DNA from: Termitomyces sp. T153
Lineage: Eukaryota > Basidiomycota > Agaricomycetes > Agaricales > Lyophyllaceae
Assembly: GCA_018296165.2 (NCBI GenBank)
Contig: JACKQL020000103.1
Coordinates: 1-64,000 of the forward strand
DNA length: 64,000 bases
Direction of reading: 5' to 3'
The translations under genes and the position numbers were made by a program. The notes beneath the pieces were generated by a model. It saw only the letters and a list, made by a program, of their open reading frames with translations, was not told the DNA's origin and did not search any database. Below are positions 34,519 through 47,146 of the stretch, one piece after another (the stretch's first letter is position 1; each line of letters starts with the position of its first letter).

Positions 34519-36214
34519 ATGTCTGTGCCCTTTTAACACCCACTTAGTACCTTCAAACACATTCTTGACATTGTAGGAGTCATTAGGGTGGTGGTCTGGC
34601 ATAGTGATTTCAAGGCAGTGGGCATGTCAGTGGGGGCTCAGCTTAACTGGCAAAGTCCTTAATAGGCAGATGCAATGTCCTGCACTTGAAACCTAGCATT
34701 TCAGGGTGGTCTGGACTTCAGATACTTGTGAAGATAAGCCAAGAGAAGTGGTCTGAGCAAGTCTGGAGTGCTCCAAGAAAGTCTAAGACCAGGTACAATA
34801 GAGGTTGAGTTTAGAGGCACATTAGGCACAAATCCATAGGCAAATATACAGACTGTGGGGCAAGTGGAGGTTACATGAGTGATGGGAGTGGGGCTAGAGA
34901 TTGATGGGGGATCAATTAAGAGTGATGGGTTTTGGGACTGAGCATAGGGCAAGATCTGGAGTTAGTTATGAATGTTTAAGGGTCATAACATATACACAGA
35001 GTTCATAATGGCATTAGAGTTGAAAGGAAGTTAGGAACAATAAAGGAAATAAAGACAGACAAGACAAGATGGGGTTGAGATGAGATAGAAACAAAAACAA
35101 GATAAATCGAAAGAAACACAAGACTAGAGATGAAAATGGAGACAAAACATAATGAGAAACAAGTAACCACAAGTAATGCAATATCAAGACTAGCATAACA
35201 GATGCTACTCTTATACTAACTACTGGACCTCCTCCAAGAACTGAGAGTGGGACATTGGGGCTTGTCAGAGCTGTGCAGGGTAATGGGTATTGGTTCTGAT
35301 CAGATGGCAGGCTGTGGTGATATTCTGATGGGAACTGATGGGAATGCAGTCCACCCCATAGTTGTTAAAGAGTTCCAGAGTGGTTGTGTGAGTTGTGGGG
35401 GCAAGTCAGTGATGTGTGCCTGGGTCAGGAAAGATGTCAGAGGGGCCTGGGAGAGAAGGGGGAAGAAGGGGAAATGATGGGGCCTGCAGGGGACACATCA
35501 GAGTTTGCTAGGAGGTTCTTGGGGTTTGCCAAGGAAGCATTGGAGTTAGCTGGAATGGGCACTGTGGGCAAACAAAGGCTGGGGTGAGTTGAGGGATGCT
35601 GGGTAGAACTCCAGGGAAGCAGGGTGGCTTGGAGAGGGGTCCAGAGGTCTGGGAGTGTGTCATGACAGGGCAACTCTAAACCATAAAAACATGAGGATAC
35701 TCTGTTAGAATAGGTGATGTTCCTCATTCCTGTAGAGCTTGCCATAAGCAAGGAGCCATCTAGCAATGTATTGGAAGTTGCAATAGTAATCCAAGAATGT
35801 GCTTAGAGTAGAGAGACCACTGACAAAGGCCTGAGTTATAAGTTGGTTGAGATCACCAAGAGTATAATGTGCTGCTTCATCAGTGCCTGGATAAAGTTGC
35901 ATCAGAGCAGTCTTCCAATTGTGATAAGCATAGCAACATTCTACAAAGGCACTGGCAGGAAAGAGCAAGTCACTAAATTCTGGAATGCCACACCAAATAT
36001 CTGCTATATCAAATGAAACATAGTGTGCTGCAAACTGCTTTCTCTGAGTCTTGTTGATGAGTCCACAGTCACTGAAGAGGTATTCCAGTTTGTGAAAGTA
36101 CCTTACTAAATCATGAGGAGAGGACTCATTCCACTTGGGAGCAGTGGAGGCATTACATAGCAGTATGCAGTGGACAAAATGTTTGGTATTGGCCAAGCAA
36201 TTGTTGGTAGACAC
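34519..36214 (-). pseudogene. Ty3-type gag, core region, split by a solo LTR
   Basis: The frame 36214-35708 reads APKWNESSPHDLVRYFHKL, then FDIADIW and LDYYCNFQYIARWLL, a capsid-like gag frequent in mushroom gypsy elements (family knowledge). A TAA stop at 35705 (CAA in origin, likely) interrupts it, and reading then continues to 35673. Beyond the inserted LTR (34625-35667) it resumes at 34624 in the same frame once one copy of GGGCA is removed (RVAHCLEITMPDHHPND), ending at a TAG near 34519. A separate N-terminal piece lies at 38990-39105. No pol was found. Confidence 0.68.
34625..35667 (-). mobile_element. Solo LTR, family A, CpG-decayed
   Basis: The element runs from TGTCAGTGGGGG to GTCATGACA, with perfect duplication GGGCA (34620-34624, 35668-35672). 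Compared with the CpG-rich copy at 2335, its CpGs have become TG or CA, e.g. GCGGACGCGATG there and GCAGATGCAATG here. A ~13-bp deletion lies just inside the left end. It inserted into the gag pseudogene. Confidence 0.93.
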
Positions 36215-37094
36215 AGAGGAGCAAACAGAGATGGAGGTGGGAGAGAAAGGTCTTCAACAGAGTGTCAAGTATGGGGTGGTGGAGTAGAATGCAAGCAACA
36301 AAAAGCTTGCACATAGGTTTCTGGCAAAATCTTGCTCTAAACTTTCTCTTGCAGTAGGCTCCAAAATAATGATGTCCATTGCCACTTAGCTGCTATGCAG
36401 AGGATACAGCAACTAGCAGTTTTGTAAGTAAAGTACAAACAGACTATAGAAAATAAGGGTGCAATTCAAGCATGGTCTCAGAAAGCCCTCTAGGTACAAG
36501 AGTAGTGCAAGGTCAGTAGGACTTATAGTGAATAGGGAGAGGGGAACTCCATGGGGAGACCCAACTAGAATAGAACTAGGGTTGCTAGGGAGAAGTTGCT
36601 AGCAAAGCAGGACTAACAAGATGCTTAAGGTAGCAAAAGGAGTATTAGCAAAAGGGAACAATGATGGAAAAAAACTAGATGTAGGTGCTAGAGCTAAATA
36701 TGGACTCAACAAAATAGTACTCTAATGTGGTATGAGCAAAACAAAACAACAAGAGTACTAACTCAACAGAGAGAGCTAAAGCAATAGAAGAAGCTTTAAA
36801 GTTGCTAGACTTAGATGTGAAGTCTAGGCTCATAATGAGATACAATTCTTTGATGGTTGTGTAGAAAACATATCAGTAATTATAGTAAGTAGAAGTAATG
36901 AAACTCAAAGGAGACAATAATGATAAAATGGTCACTAGCAACATAGGTGAGTCAGGAGGAATGGCTTGTGAAAGTCAATAACCTAAACTGTAGCTAAATT
37001 CAACATCTGGAATGACAGCAAGTATGCTGGTTGCTAGGGTGTCACATAGTAAGGATATATAACTAAATCAAGAAATAATGAAATGGTGTCAATA
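36215..37094. other. Sequence between gag fragment and Tc1 element
   Basis: No gene is supported. The GTTGCTAG word recurs (36570, 36600, 36810), and similar words are found right of the Tc1 element (38720-38750), so one older element was split by the Tc1 insertion. Confidence 0.35.
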
Positions 37095-38693
37095 CAGTGG
37101 CTCAAAAAACTGTCCCAATGTTTTATACTGTTTGAAAGATGACATTGGCATGAAGGATTGGAAGTATTTAAAATTTTAGTTAAATCATGTAAAATACTAT
37201 GGCATCATAGCTACAAATTGCATTTGAGTTTATGTAATTCAAATCAAAACTGATGGAGTAATTGCCATACTAAAATATTCACTCATTGGGAGAGTTTTTT
37301 GAGCATCTCTAATTTTGCAGGTTTATCCCTATTTTAGTCAGAAATAAAGAGTAAGTTGCATATGGGAATATCAACAGAGACATGTTACCATGTTAGGTTA
37401 TATTTGGGAGTGGTTCAATTTGGTTGAACCATATCTTGATCTTCAACTACCATCATAAAAGCTACTTCTCCTGCACAATGCTCTACTGTTGCTTCTCTCC
37501 TTGCTAAAGAGTAATTTCTGCATCAAATTGGGCTAAAACTGGTCTGGGAAAGTCTAATATTGGGAGAATTGGTAGAGAGTTGGAGGTGAACAAGGAAAAC
37601 CATCCTGGAGGCCATCCAGCTAAGCTTACTCCATATGATAACAGGCTATTGTTTGACAAATCTCAACTGGGAGACTTGATACAGCTGTTCAGGCCACAAA
37701 TTTTATCAACAACATCATTTCCAACCCTGTCTCTTCTCAGACTGTCCAGAATGTGCTGAAGGAGGAGGGGTATCAGTCTGCTACAAAGAGGAAAGTTCTA
37801 TGCTTAAAGCTAAACATTGGCAACTACAACTTCAATGGGCTCAAGACCATCAGAACTGGACTGTGGAGGACTGGAAAAGAGTGTTGTGGACAGATGAGAC
37901 AAAGATTAACAGGATTGGGTCAGATGAAAAGCAGTATGTGCAGAAGCTACAAGGAGAAGGTATTTCAGACCAAACCACTACACTTACTGTGAAACATGGA
38001 GGAAGGAATAATTTCATGGTATAGAGCTGTATGGGTTGGAATGGGGTAGGAAAGCTGGTAGAGGTAGTGGGGATCATGAATGCAGAGCAGCACTGTGAAA
38101 TTTTTGATAACAGAGCAAAGGAGAGCTTTGAAAAGTTGGAGATGGGGGAGGATGCCTGCTATTTTCAACAGGACAATGACCCAAAACACAACTCCAAGAG
38201 GGCTAACAAGTGGTTTGAAGACAACAACTTTGATGTACTCTGGTGGCCAGCCCAATCCCCTGATATTAACCCTATTGAACACCTCTGAGAGTACCTCAAG
38301 GAGCAGCTTAGGCAGTATGAAACACCTTATGGTGTGCATGCATTGTGGGAGAGGGTTGCAAAGGAGTGGGATGGAATACTAGCAGAGGTATGCCAAAGAC
38401 TGATAGAAAGCATGCCTAGAAGGATTCAAGCAGTTATTAAGGCAAATGGAGGACATACAAAGTACTAAATACCAAAATTAAAGATGCTCAAAAAACTGTC
38501 CAAATGAGTGAATATTTTAAAATGGCCATTACTCCATCACTTTTGATTTAAATTACATAAGTTGAAATGAAATCTGTATCCATAATCCCATAGTATTTTA
38601 TATGATTTAACCAGAATTTTAAATACTTCCAATCCTTCATGCCAATGTCATCTTTTGAAAAGTATAAAATTGGGACAGTTTTTTGAGCCACTG
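37095..38693 (+). mobile_element. Tc1/mariner element with long inverted repeats
   Basis: The element is 1599 bp, flanked by TA on both sides (37093-37094, 38694-38695). Both ends begin CAGTGGCTCAAAAAACTG. The inverted repeats extend about 220 bp (37095-37315 and 38472-38693) with many substitutions. Each repeat also has an inner, oppositely oriented copy of the terminal motif (37285-37304 and 38485-38504). The DDE transposase pseudogene lies between. Confidence 0.93.
37500..38467 (+). pseudogene. Tc1-type transposase, broken
   Basis: The core carries the three catalytic residues: Asp in WTDETKIN (37893), Asp in QQDNDPKHNS (38172) and Glu in SPDINPIEHL (38277), i.e. D34E spacing. The N-terminal helix-turn-helix part (about 37560-37800, with TVQNVLKEEGYQSATKRK) is out of frame with the core, with a shift near 37800. 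Stops at 38022 (MV*S, Trp in origin) and 38286 (HL*EYLK, Trp in origin) are G-to-A changes. Not functional as read. Confidence 0.85.
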
Positions 38694-39950
38694 TAATACC
38701 AAGACAGAGAATATTATCAGTGACCTTGCTAGAAAGAGGTTGCTAGGAGTCAAAAGGGAAAGTTGTTTGATGGGCTGGGGGTCTAGACTACATGTGATGA
38801 AGCATGACTGTCACATCATGTAAAAATCAGAAATTCTGGAAGTTGCCAAAACATAGGAAAAGACAGAAATTGGTACTCAGCAGGAATACAGTCTTATTAG
38901 CAATCAGTCCATACTCTGGGGGTAGCTTTGGAAGTGGGTTGCCCTAGGTTCTTTGGAAGATCCTGAGTCTGTTGAGTGAACTCAGCTTATGAGAGCTGGA
39001 ATTCCTGCAGGATCTTGTTACAGTGCTGGGTATAGGCTGCAAGTTGTTCCTGTTGCTGGAGCAAAGGATCCCTGCCTATTCTGGACATGTTTCCTTGTCT
39101 GGGGCTTGTGAGGAGGCTGGGGACAGCTGGAGCTGTTCCAGTTCCTTAGTAGGGGCACTGTGGTTCTGTGTGTGTGAATGGAGGTGGGGGGCCCTCAGTT
39201 ATCATCCTAGCATACATTGGAACCACTGCAAACAAGCCAGTACCTGCATACAATAGGGTGGCCCAAGGGGCTGTGGGCTGCCCTCCTATATAGGTCCACT
39301 GGCTGGGGCTTTGTGTGTTGGGAGGGGCCATTGAGTGCCAGCATGGGCCCCTAACTGACAGACAGTTCTAGTGGGAAACCATATTGGTATGTTAGCCAGT
39401 AGTCACTTGAGGTAGCATTTATAAAGCTGTTGGGGTGGGGAGGGGGGTGTTGAAGGTTGAAATTTGTGGGGGTGGGGTAGTTTAAGAGGATGGGGTGGCC
39501 ATATAGATTGACAAGTACTGTGGTTGTTGGCAAGTAGTTTTGCAAGTATATTTAGTTAGATATCATGTGTTTTAATGAGCAAGGGGAGACTCAATATTAT
39601 GTTACAGCTGACCTAGAGGGATATCTCACTGTAGAGCAAGCAACCTGCTAGTCAGAGAACTACAATGACTAAGAGAACCTATGGAACATCATAGTTTGAC
39701 AGTGGTCAAATCAACAATCTAGAAGTTTGGAAGTAGCAAGAATACTAAGTCTGGAGACTGATTGAGATCAGAGGACTTAAGGATTGAGCCAGAGTTTTGT
39801 TGGAAATTGAGGTCAACAATTAGATTATGATTTGGAGTAGCAGAGTTTAGTAAGAATAAGTGCCAGGAAATGGATAATGCTGGGGAACAGATAGTGCTGG
39901 GAAACTAGAGGCTAGGAAATGTGCATAGACTAAAGACAATATGAGACTAC
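38694..39950. other. CpG-poor sequence with a gag N-terminal fragment on the minus strand
   Basis: Minus strand 39105-38990 reads RDPLLQQQEQLAAYTQHCN, the glutamine-rich start typical of the gag class at 34519-36214 (inference from similar mushroom elements). The remainder (39110-39950) shows no gene; it has G-rich runs at 39430-39480. Confidence 0.4.
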
Positions 39951-40513
39951 TGTAAGGGCAACCTCTGGAGGCTGTGGCTCAATCACACAACTGGCAGAGA
40001 GAGATCCAAAGTCTATTCAGTATCTACAAGAAGTTTTAGAGTTCTAGCTATAGTACTCACCTGGCAGAGGGAGATCCAAAGAGAACAAGTCTATTGATCC
40101 TCAATGCCAGTGTTTGGAAAATTTACTCTAGAGCTTCTGGAAAAAACACCCCAACAACAACTAAATCTGGAGTCCAATCAAAAAGTGGAAATCCATTGTA
40201 AATGGCCTCAATCTCTGAGCTCCCAGCATGTGACCACATGCAAATATGGACAAAAGATAGCCTTTAGTCAAAAGTACCTGTGGTCTAAAGATGGGAGGCC
40301 TACAACAAGTGGTAGGCTAGGAATGCAGGAAACAATCCAGGGGTCTGGTAAGAGACTATGTGGAAGGGGCAACACTTGTTGGAATTACAGATAGAGAACT
40401 GGTGCAGCCTGAGGGCTAGAACTGGGACCAGCAGATAGGAAAAGCAAAGAAGAATAAATGAAAACTATAAGGAGGGAGAACAGGACAGAGGGGGAATGCA
40501 ACATCCTCTGACA
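39951..40513 (-). mobile_element. Solo LTR, family C
   Basis: The element runs from TGTAAGGGC to CCTCTGACA, 563 bp, with perfect duplication ACTAC (39946-39950, 40514-40518). It is the inverse of 60371-60919. Read on the minus strand it shows CTCCCTCTGCCAG followed by GTGAGT, then a second CTCTCTCTGCCAG ~67 nt on. Confidence 0.93.
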
Positions 40514-40778
40514 ACTACCCTACTGACTATGGTGGTATAGTATTCATAGTCAATTGTTTGGGTTCTCAGAGTGGTTCAGGAGTTGAGGTAGGGATACAGA
40601 GTGTAGCACCAAGGTCTAGGTTGTGTTCTGAGAATGGGAGCAGGTGGCAGAACAGGGTTGGCAGTGCTGCTGGAGGCCTTAGATGAGTGCAGGATAGGTG
40701 TGGAGGTTCCATAGGATAAGCTCAGAGGTTCTACCCTAACAGGAAAGGTTGTTGATGTGGACTTGATGGGTTGATGGT

Positions 40779-41161
40779 TGTCAGGGGACCACTGTTTCAA
40801 GTCAGTGCATGCATAGCCACAATCATGCATGTGTAAGTCTGGGTTATGTGATTAGGCCAGTATGTGCATGGCTACAATCATGCACATGCAAGTCTGGGTC
40901 ATGTGATTTGGCCAGCATATGCATGGCCCCAGCCATGCACATACATATCATGTGTTCTGTCCTACTCTACAGTTGTGTCCCACAAGTCCAAAGGCCTAGA
41001 GTGTAGCATCTGGCCTAGAGAGTCCTCAGACTTGTTCTCTTTGGATCTCTCTTTGCCAGGTGTGTAGTATACTTGTAGGCACTATACTATACTGAATACA
41101 CTTTGGATCTCCCTTTGTCAGCTATGTGATTGAGCCACAGCCTCCAGAGGTTGCTCTTATA
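40779..41161 (+). repeat. 5' LTR of gypsy element 1
   Basis: It starts TGTCAGGGGACC and ends CTCTTATA (CA in origin, judged from the 3' LTR ending CCCTTACA). A CATGCAYRGCYACAATCATGCA phrase is repeated two or three times in its first 150 bp. The duplicated GGATCTCYCTTTG(C/T)CAG motif is at 41041 and 41105. Confidence 0.9.
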
Positions 41162-41279
41162 GCAGAACAAGTCTCTAGATTTGGTTTGGGAGACTCCTTT
41201 TTGATTGCCAGAGTCTCTACTTGGTTCCTTAAAAAGTACCTCCCCCACCAGTGTCTTATTGCCCCCTGTGCTCCTCCCA

Positions 41280-44200
41280 TGACCCAACCAACCCCTCCAG
41301 CACCTCTCCCTGATTTTTCAAGCCCCCAGAACAATGCCTGGAGTTGTTTGCTGTTCCTGGAGATACAGGTTCAACTCACTCAAGCCTCTCTTACCTTCCA
41401 CACTGCTGAACTCACTGGGCTCCATCAAACTACTGAAGCAGTGTCCCTTTCCTCCAGGACCTCCTGGAACATCTCCCCCTTGCTCCTACTCCTTCCCTGG
41501 GACCCCCAGCAGCTGCAGCAAGGTTCTCTTCTGAGCTTAGCTTGTGGGTTTCAGCACTCCACTCTAAACTTCCTCATACTGTGCTCCCTAACATATTTGA
41601 TGAGGACTATAGAGTTGGGGATGTTTCCTCCAGTCTTGCATCACCTATATTCAGTTGAGCAGTGAAACCTTCACCTCTAATGCCTTGAAAATTGCCTGGG
41701 TTCTCTCTTACATGAAGGCAGGCCAAGCCTCAACCTACACACTGTGCATTTTTTGACACTCTGGAGGAGTTGAGAGTTTTTCTGGCTAAATGGAGATTGA
41801 GAAGGAGTTTTGAGCTGAGTTCTTTCCCCTTGACCCTGCCAAGACTGCAGCTCTTCTTCTTTGAGACCAAACCTAGTATGGTCAAGGGAAGCAGCCACTG
41901 GACAAGTACATTAACTCCTTCCATGCCTTAGTTGAACAGGCTGGCTATCCAGATGGTCTGCAACTCTGCCTCACCTTCTGTAATGGACTCCACTCCTCTC
42001 TTATGGATCATATTGATAGTATGGCATAGGGGTGCCTAGATGATGAGCATGTCAATACCTGGTACAAGGTGGCACATGAGCAGTGGCAGTTGATGGAACT
42101 GCAACATGACCCCACATCTCCAAATTCCTACATGGGAACATTGTTTTCCTTGTCACTACATTGTTGCTTCCACCCCTTCCACCAACTCTCTGAAGCTACA
42201 AATAGAAATTGAGACAATGCACACCCAGCAAACTCAAAGTGTGGTTGCCCTACTTGACAGTGGAGCAACAGGCCTCTTTCTCAACACACTATGTGTGACA
42301 ACACTGTCTCACCACTTGCCCCCTAGCTTGTCCTATCTCTGTGTACAATGTTGATGGCATGCTCAATGAAGCTGGCTCTATTTGCTCAGTGGTGGACCTA
42401 GTCCTCCACTACCAAGACCACTCCAAGCAAACCCCTTTTGCTGTCACTAGTTTGGGGAAGCAAGACATGATCTTGGGGTTCACCTGGCACATGAACACAA
42501 TCCTGAGATTAACTGGACAAAGAGTGAGGTTATGATGAGCCACTGCCCTCATTGTTGCATGACTTGTGCAGAAGAAGTCCATAAGGAGCATAGAGCAAAG
42601 GTTTATGAGCATGCTTCTATGCATGCCTGTCATGTGGGGCATCTCCCTTATGCTGATCTTGACCTCCTAGATCCCCCCCCCCCTTTGGCATTCTCTTATA
42701 GAGAGGCCCTCTACAAAGATGTCCAAGGTGTTGGGTGTGAACCTTTGGAGGAAGAGGAAGGCACAGAAGAATGGATCAGTACTCCAGACCCAGAGTCTCT
42801 AGATGAAACCATAGAGGTGGGTAATAGAATCTATGCTACAACCCTCTGCCCCCCTCCTACAGTGGCAGAGATTCAGGCCAGTCAGACCACTTTTCAGCAT
42901 CTGGCTGAGGCATTTGCAGCAAACTCACAGCCCAAGCCTTTCCATAGCACAGTTTCCAATCATCTTCATAATTTTGAGGATGTATTCTCCAAGGCATTCT
43001 TTGACTCACTCCTAGAGCATAAGCAGTGGGATCATGCAATTGAGCTGATATCAGATGCAGAACCCTCCAGCTGTGAGGTATATCCTCATGTGCCCCATGA
43101 GCAGAATGAGTTGGACATGTTCCTATAGGAGAATCTCAGCTCCAGACAGATATGACTCTCTAAGTCCCCAATGGCCTCCCCAGTCTTTTTCATTCAGAAG
43201 AAGGATGGGTCTCTTTGTCTGGTTCAGGACTATCAAGTCTTGAATGTGATGATAGTGAAGAATTGCTATCCTTTGCCACTCATATCTCAGAACTCATCAA
43301 CAACCTTTGAGGTGCATGCTATTTCACCAAGTTGGACATCCATTGGGGCTACAACAATGTGTGCATCAAGGAGGGAGATGAGTGGAAGGCAGCATTTCAA
43401 ACCAATCATGGACTTTTTGAACCTCTAGTGATGTTCTTTGGCCTCACCAACAGCCCAGCCACCTTCCAGACTATGATGAATGACATCTTCTGTGACCTGA
43501 CTGTGAAAGGTGTTATTTGTGTGTCTTGACAATATCCTCATTTACACTAAAACCTTGGAGGAGCATTGCCAGGTCATGCACATTGTCTTGGAATGCCTCT
43601 GCCAGACCAACTCTACTTAAAGCCTGAGAAATGTGAATTTGAGCAGACTAAGATGGAGTACCTAGGATTGATCATCTCACATGAAATGGCCAAGATGGAC
43701 CCCATTAAAGTGGCAGGTGTAGTGGAGTGGCTGGAGCCAAGAAACAAGAAGGAAGTATAGGCCTTTCTTGGGTTTGTCAACTTCTACCAGAGATTCATAC
43801 AGGACTTCTCCCACCATGCCCGACCCCTCTTTGACATTACAGGCAAGGATGTAGCATGGCAATGGGAGGCTTCACAGCAAGCCACCTTTAATGCCCTCAA
43901 ACAAGCTGTTACCTCAAAACCCATTCTCCTATTTCCAGATGATGACTCTCCCTTCTGAGTCAAAGCAGGACTTTGCCATGGAAGCAGTCCTCTCCCAGTG
44001 GTCAAAGGAAGATGGCAAGTGGCATTCAGTAGTCTTCTACTCCAGAAGCCTTAATGCCATAGAATAGAACTATAAGATCCATGAAAAGAAGATGCTTGCC
44101 ATTATTTGGTCCTTTGAAGAATAGCAGCATTTCCTTGAGGGTGCATGGCATAAGTCTGAAGTCTGGATGGACCACAAGAACCTGGAGTACTTCCACACAG

Positions 44201-45960
44201 CAAAGAAGCTGAATTGGCATCAAGCTTGGTGGTCCCTGTATCTGGCCAACTTTGACTTCTCACTGCATCACAAGCCAGGATGGAGCATGGGCAAACTAGA
44301 TGCATTGTCTAGGCAGGCTGACCATAGCACAGGAGCAGGGAATGACAATGTTGTCCTCCTCAAGCCAGAGCTCTTTGCTATCCATGCTCTAGAAGGAATT
44401 GTGGTCCAAGAGAACAAGGCAAACATCCTCAGAGACATCCAAAGAGGGAACTGAGAGGGTGCACAAGAGGATGCTGTTGCCTAGGCTGCATAGGCCCTAC
44501 AAGCTTGCCAGCAGAGTTAAGTCTGTGCATGTAGATAAGTGGGGTCTTCAGGATGGACTTCTAATCTTCTGAGGGCACATCTACATGCCTAATGTTCCAA
44601 AACTCTGCCAATGCATTGTGGAGCAACATCATAACTCTTGAGTAGCCAGACATCCTGGAAGGTGGAAGATGTTGGAGCTAGTATCCTGAAATTACTGGTG
44701 GCCTCAAATCTTTTGATATGTAGGCACTTATACTAGCACCTGTGATCTCTGCCTCCACACCAAGCCTCACTGCCAGACACCCATGAGGCAGCTTCACCCT
44801 CTCCATATTCCAACTGCTCACTGGAGTGTTGCATATGTAGATTTCATTGTGGATCTCCCAGATGCTCATGGATACAATGCTGTGATGGTAGTGGTGGACC
44901 TCTATAGCAAATGAGCCCACTTCATCTCTACCCACACAATGTGCTCTGCCTTGGAAGTGGCTAGTCTGTATCACAAGAATGTCTGAAAGCTCCATAGCCT
45001 GTTGGATGGGTACATCTCTAACTGAGGCCCCCAGTTTGTGGCAGAGTTTACTTGGAAACTGTATTGCCTACTAGAAGTGATGCTCCATACCACTACAGCC
45101 TATCACCCTCAGTCAGATGGGCAGACAGAATGTATCAACCAGGAATTGGAACAGTATCTCTGCCTGTTTTGTAATGAGAGGCACAATGAATGGGAAAAGC
45201 TGCTGCCAGATACTGAATTCCAATACAACAACCATGTTCACTCTTTTACACAGATGACTCCATTCTTTCTAAATACTGGCAGGCACTCTTGCATGGAATT
45301 TGAACCTTGGGCACACCCCTCTGAGAATTACTCTGTCAACAAGTTTGTGGACCAGATGAAGAGGGCACAGGAGAAGGCAAAAGCTGCATTGGTGAAGGCC
45401 AAGAAGGACATGGCACAGTACTATGATTGCAGATGGACACCATCCCTAGTTTATAAGTCTAGAAACTATGTGTACTTGAATAGCTCAGACATTAAGACAA
45501 CAAGGCCATCTCAGAAGTTGTCACATTGTCATCTTGGCCCCTTCCTGGTGGAGAAGAAGGTAGGGCCTTTAGCATACTGACTTAACAGGCCTATGTCAGT
45601 TGCACCCAGTCTTCAATGCTGTCAAACTGTTCCTAGCTCTAGAGGATCCAATCTCTGGCCACTGCCCTAAACCACCCCTACCACCAGTTCTGATTGATGA
45701 TGAAGAGGAGTATGAAGTAGAGGAAATCTTGGATAGCAAAATATTCTGAGGGAAGTTGCAGTTCAAGGTGAAATGGAAGGGATATGGCATTAAGGACATC
45801 TCTTGGGAACTATAGGCTAATGTACATGCACCAACCTTGGTCTGGGACTTCTACCATAGGCATTCCAATGCCCCAAAAGCCAGTCAAGGCATCTACCCCA
45901 TTTCAACAGCTGACCAGGCAATTTGTGACTTTTTCTATCCAGTATGTCAAGATGCTGCAC
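41280..45960 (+). pseudogene. gag-pol of gypsy element 1, broken
   Basis: Gag pieces lie at 41280-42110. Protease has its active site in ALLDSGATGLFL (~42250). RT core: [16 protein letters not shown] (43171), then a shift, [17 protein letters not shown] (43435) and the catalytic box LDNILIYT (~43530, second Asp replaced by Asn). RNase H: NLEYFHTAKKLN and ALSRQADH (44170-44330). Integrase: zinc region HHNS..ARHPGRWK with CDLC (44630-44750), VDFIVDLPD, ISN*GPQF (second Asp lost, Trp to stop) and DGQTECIN (45117). Chromodomain: EEYEVEEILDSKIF...KVKWKGYG (45700-45790). At least a dozen stops and several shifts. The chromodomain would steer integration to modified histones (family knowledge). Confidence 0.88.
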
Positions 45961-45978
45961 ACTAAAGGGGGGGGCTGA

Positions 45979-46326
45979 TGTCAGGGGACCACTGTTTTAC
46001 ACATGCATGGCCATGATTATGCATGTGCAAGTCTGGGTCATGTGATTAGGTCAGCATGTGCACAGCCACAATCATGCACATGCAGGTCTGGGTCATGTGA
46101 TTTGGCCAGCATGTGATTTTCCTGTCCTACTGTACAGTTGTGTCCCACAAGTCCAAAGGCCTAGAGTATAGCATCTAGCCTAGGGAGTTCTCAGACTTGT
46201 TCTCTTTGGATCCCCCTTTGCCAGGTATGTAGTATACTTGTAAGCACCATACCATACTGAATACACTTTGGATCTCCCTTTGCCAGCTGTGTGATTAAGC
46301 CACAGCCTCCAGAGGTTGCCCTTACA
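45979..46326 (+). repeat. 3' LTR of gypsy element 1
   Basis: It runs from TGTCAGGGGACC to CCCTTACA, 348 bp. It lacks about 35 bp of the tandem CATGCA-type unit present in the 5' LTR. The duplicated motif is at 46206 and 46268. Confidence 0.9.
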
Positions 46327-46367
46327 ATGGTGGGGCTTGATGGTGGCTTTGATAGCAGGGGTCAGGT

Positions 46368-47146
46368 TTGGGTAGTCAGGCTGGTCATTTGAGGAGGGTA
46401 GTCAGGAAATTGAGTGAGGGGTTGAGGGCTATGGAGGGTTGTGAAAGACACAAAGATGTAGAGGGAAATGAACAAGCTGATACAGAGGCAAAAGAAGGCA
46501 CAGAGATGCAGATGCTTGAACACACCACCCTTATACATGCAAAAATATGCACAAAAGAAAAGGCACTCAGGAGGTGAGAGAATGACTAGCAGAGAACACT
46601 GCCAATGGATGATTTGCTATTGGAAATTGGTTTCCCTCCAGATAGAAGCCAAAAGAACATGTAATCCAAAACAAGAGAGAGGTTTTCAGCCAACTCACAC
46701 AAGGCAGCACAAAACATGTATTTATAGGTGAGTACTATGCTAAATTTGTACCTGATGAGCCTACAGGATGCCTGTGCAGTGGACCCTATCAAATGAGGTA
46801 ACACATCATAAAAAAATGCCCCAAATATGAAGAACATAGATACATTCTGCATGAGGAGGAAGAGGAGCTAGGACTTAGGGTATTACTGGGGACAAAGGAT
46901 GGTCTTGCAGCTATGGCAAAATTCCTGGACAGGATGGGCACCTTCACAAAAACAAGGGAAATAAAAGACAAACAACTGGAACCCATGGAAGACAAATAAG
47001 AAAATGATGTAGGGGAAGAAGAGTGGTGGAGGAAGATCCAGAGAGGATCCAGAGAGATGTATGGACTGATTGAGAGAGAGGAGACAGATGAAGAGTGGGA
47101 GGAAGAGCATGGTGACAAAGAAGTACATCAGCAAAAAGTCACTTAG
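46368..47146 (+). pseudogene. 3' end of a LINE: RNase H tail and C-terminal zinc motif
   Basis: The frame at 46400-46520 reads HKDVEGNEQADTEAK, the conserved end of the RNase H domain of fungal LINEs. About 46730-46990 reads EYYAKFVPDEPTGCLCSG, then HIIKKCPKYEEHR and LLGTKDGLAAMAKFL, the C-terminal C.C...H....C motif and downstream block of the same class. Frame changes and stops lie between. The acidic tail ends at TAG near 47144. Upstream parts are absent; the gypsy element 1 borders it. Confidence 0.68.

Larger units (their letters stand above)
40779..46326 (+). mobile_element. Full-length Ty3/gypsy chromovirus, element 1
   Basis: The element is 5548 bp with perfect target duplication ATGGT (40774-40778, 46327-46331). 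LTRs are 40779-41161 (5') and 45979-46326 (3'). A purine tract (AAAGGGGGGGGCTGA) precedes the 3' LTR. Gag, protease, RT, RNase H, integrase and a chromodomain occur in the standard gypsy order. Many stops and frameshifts make it inactive. The LTRs differ in length and carry different CpG-type changes, so the insertion is old. Confidence 0.94.
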
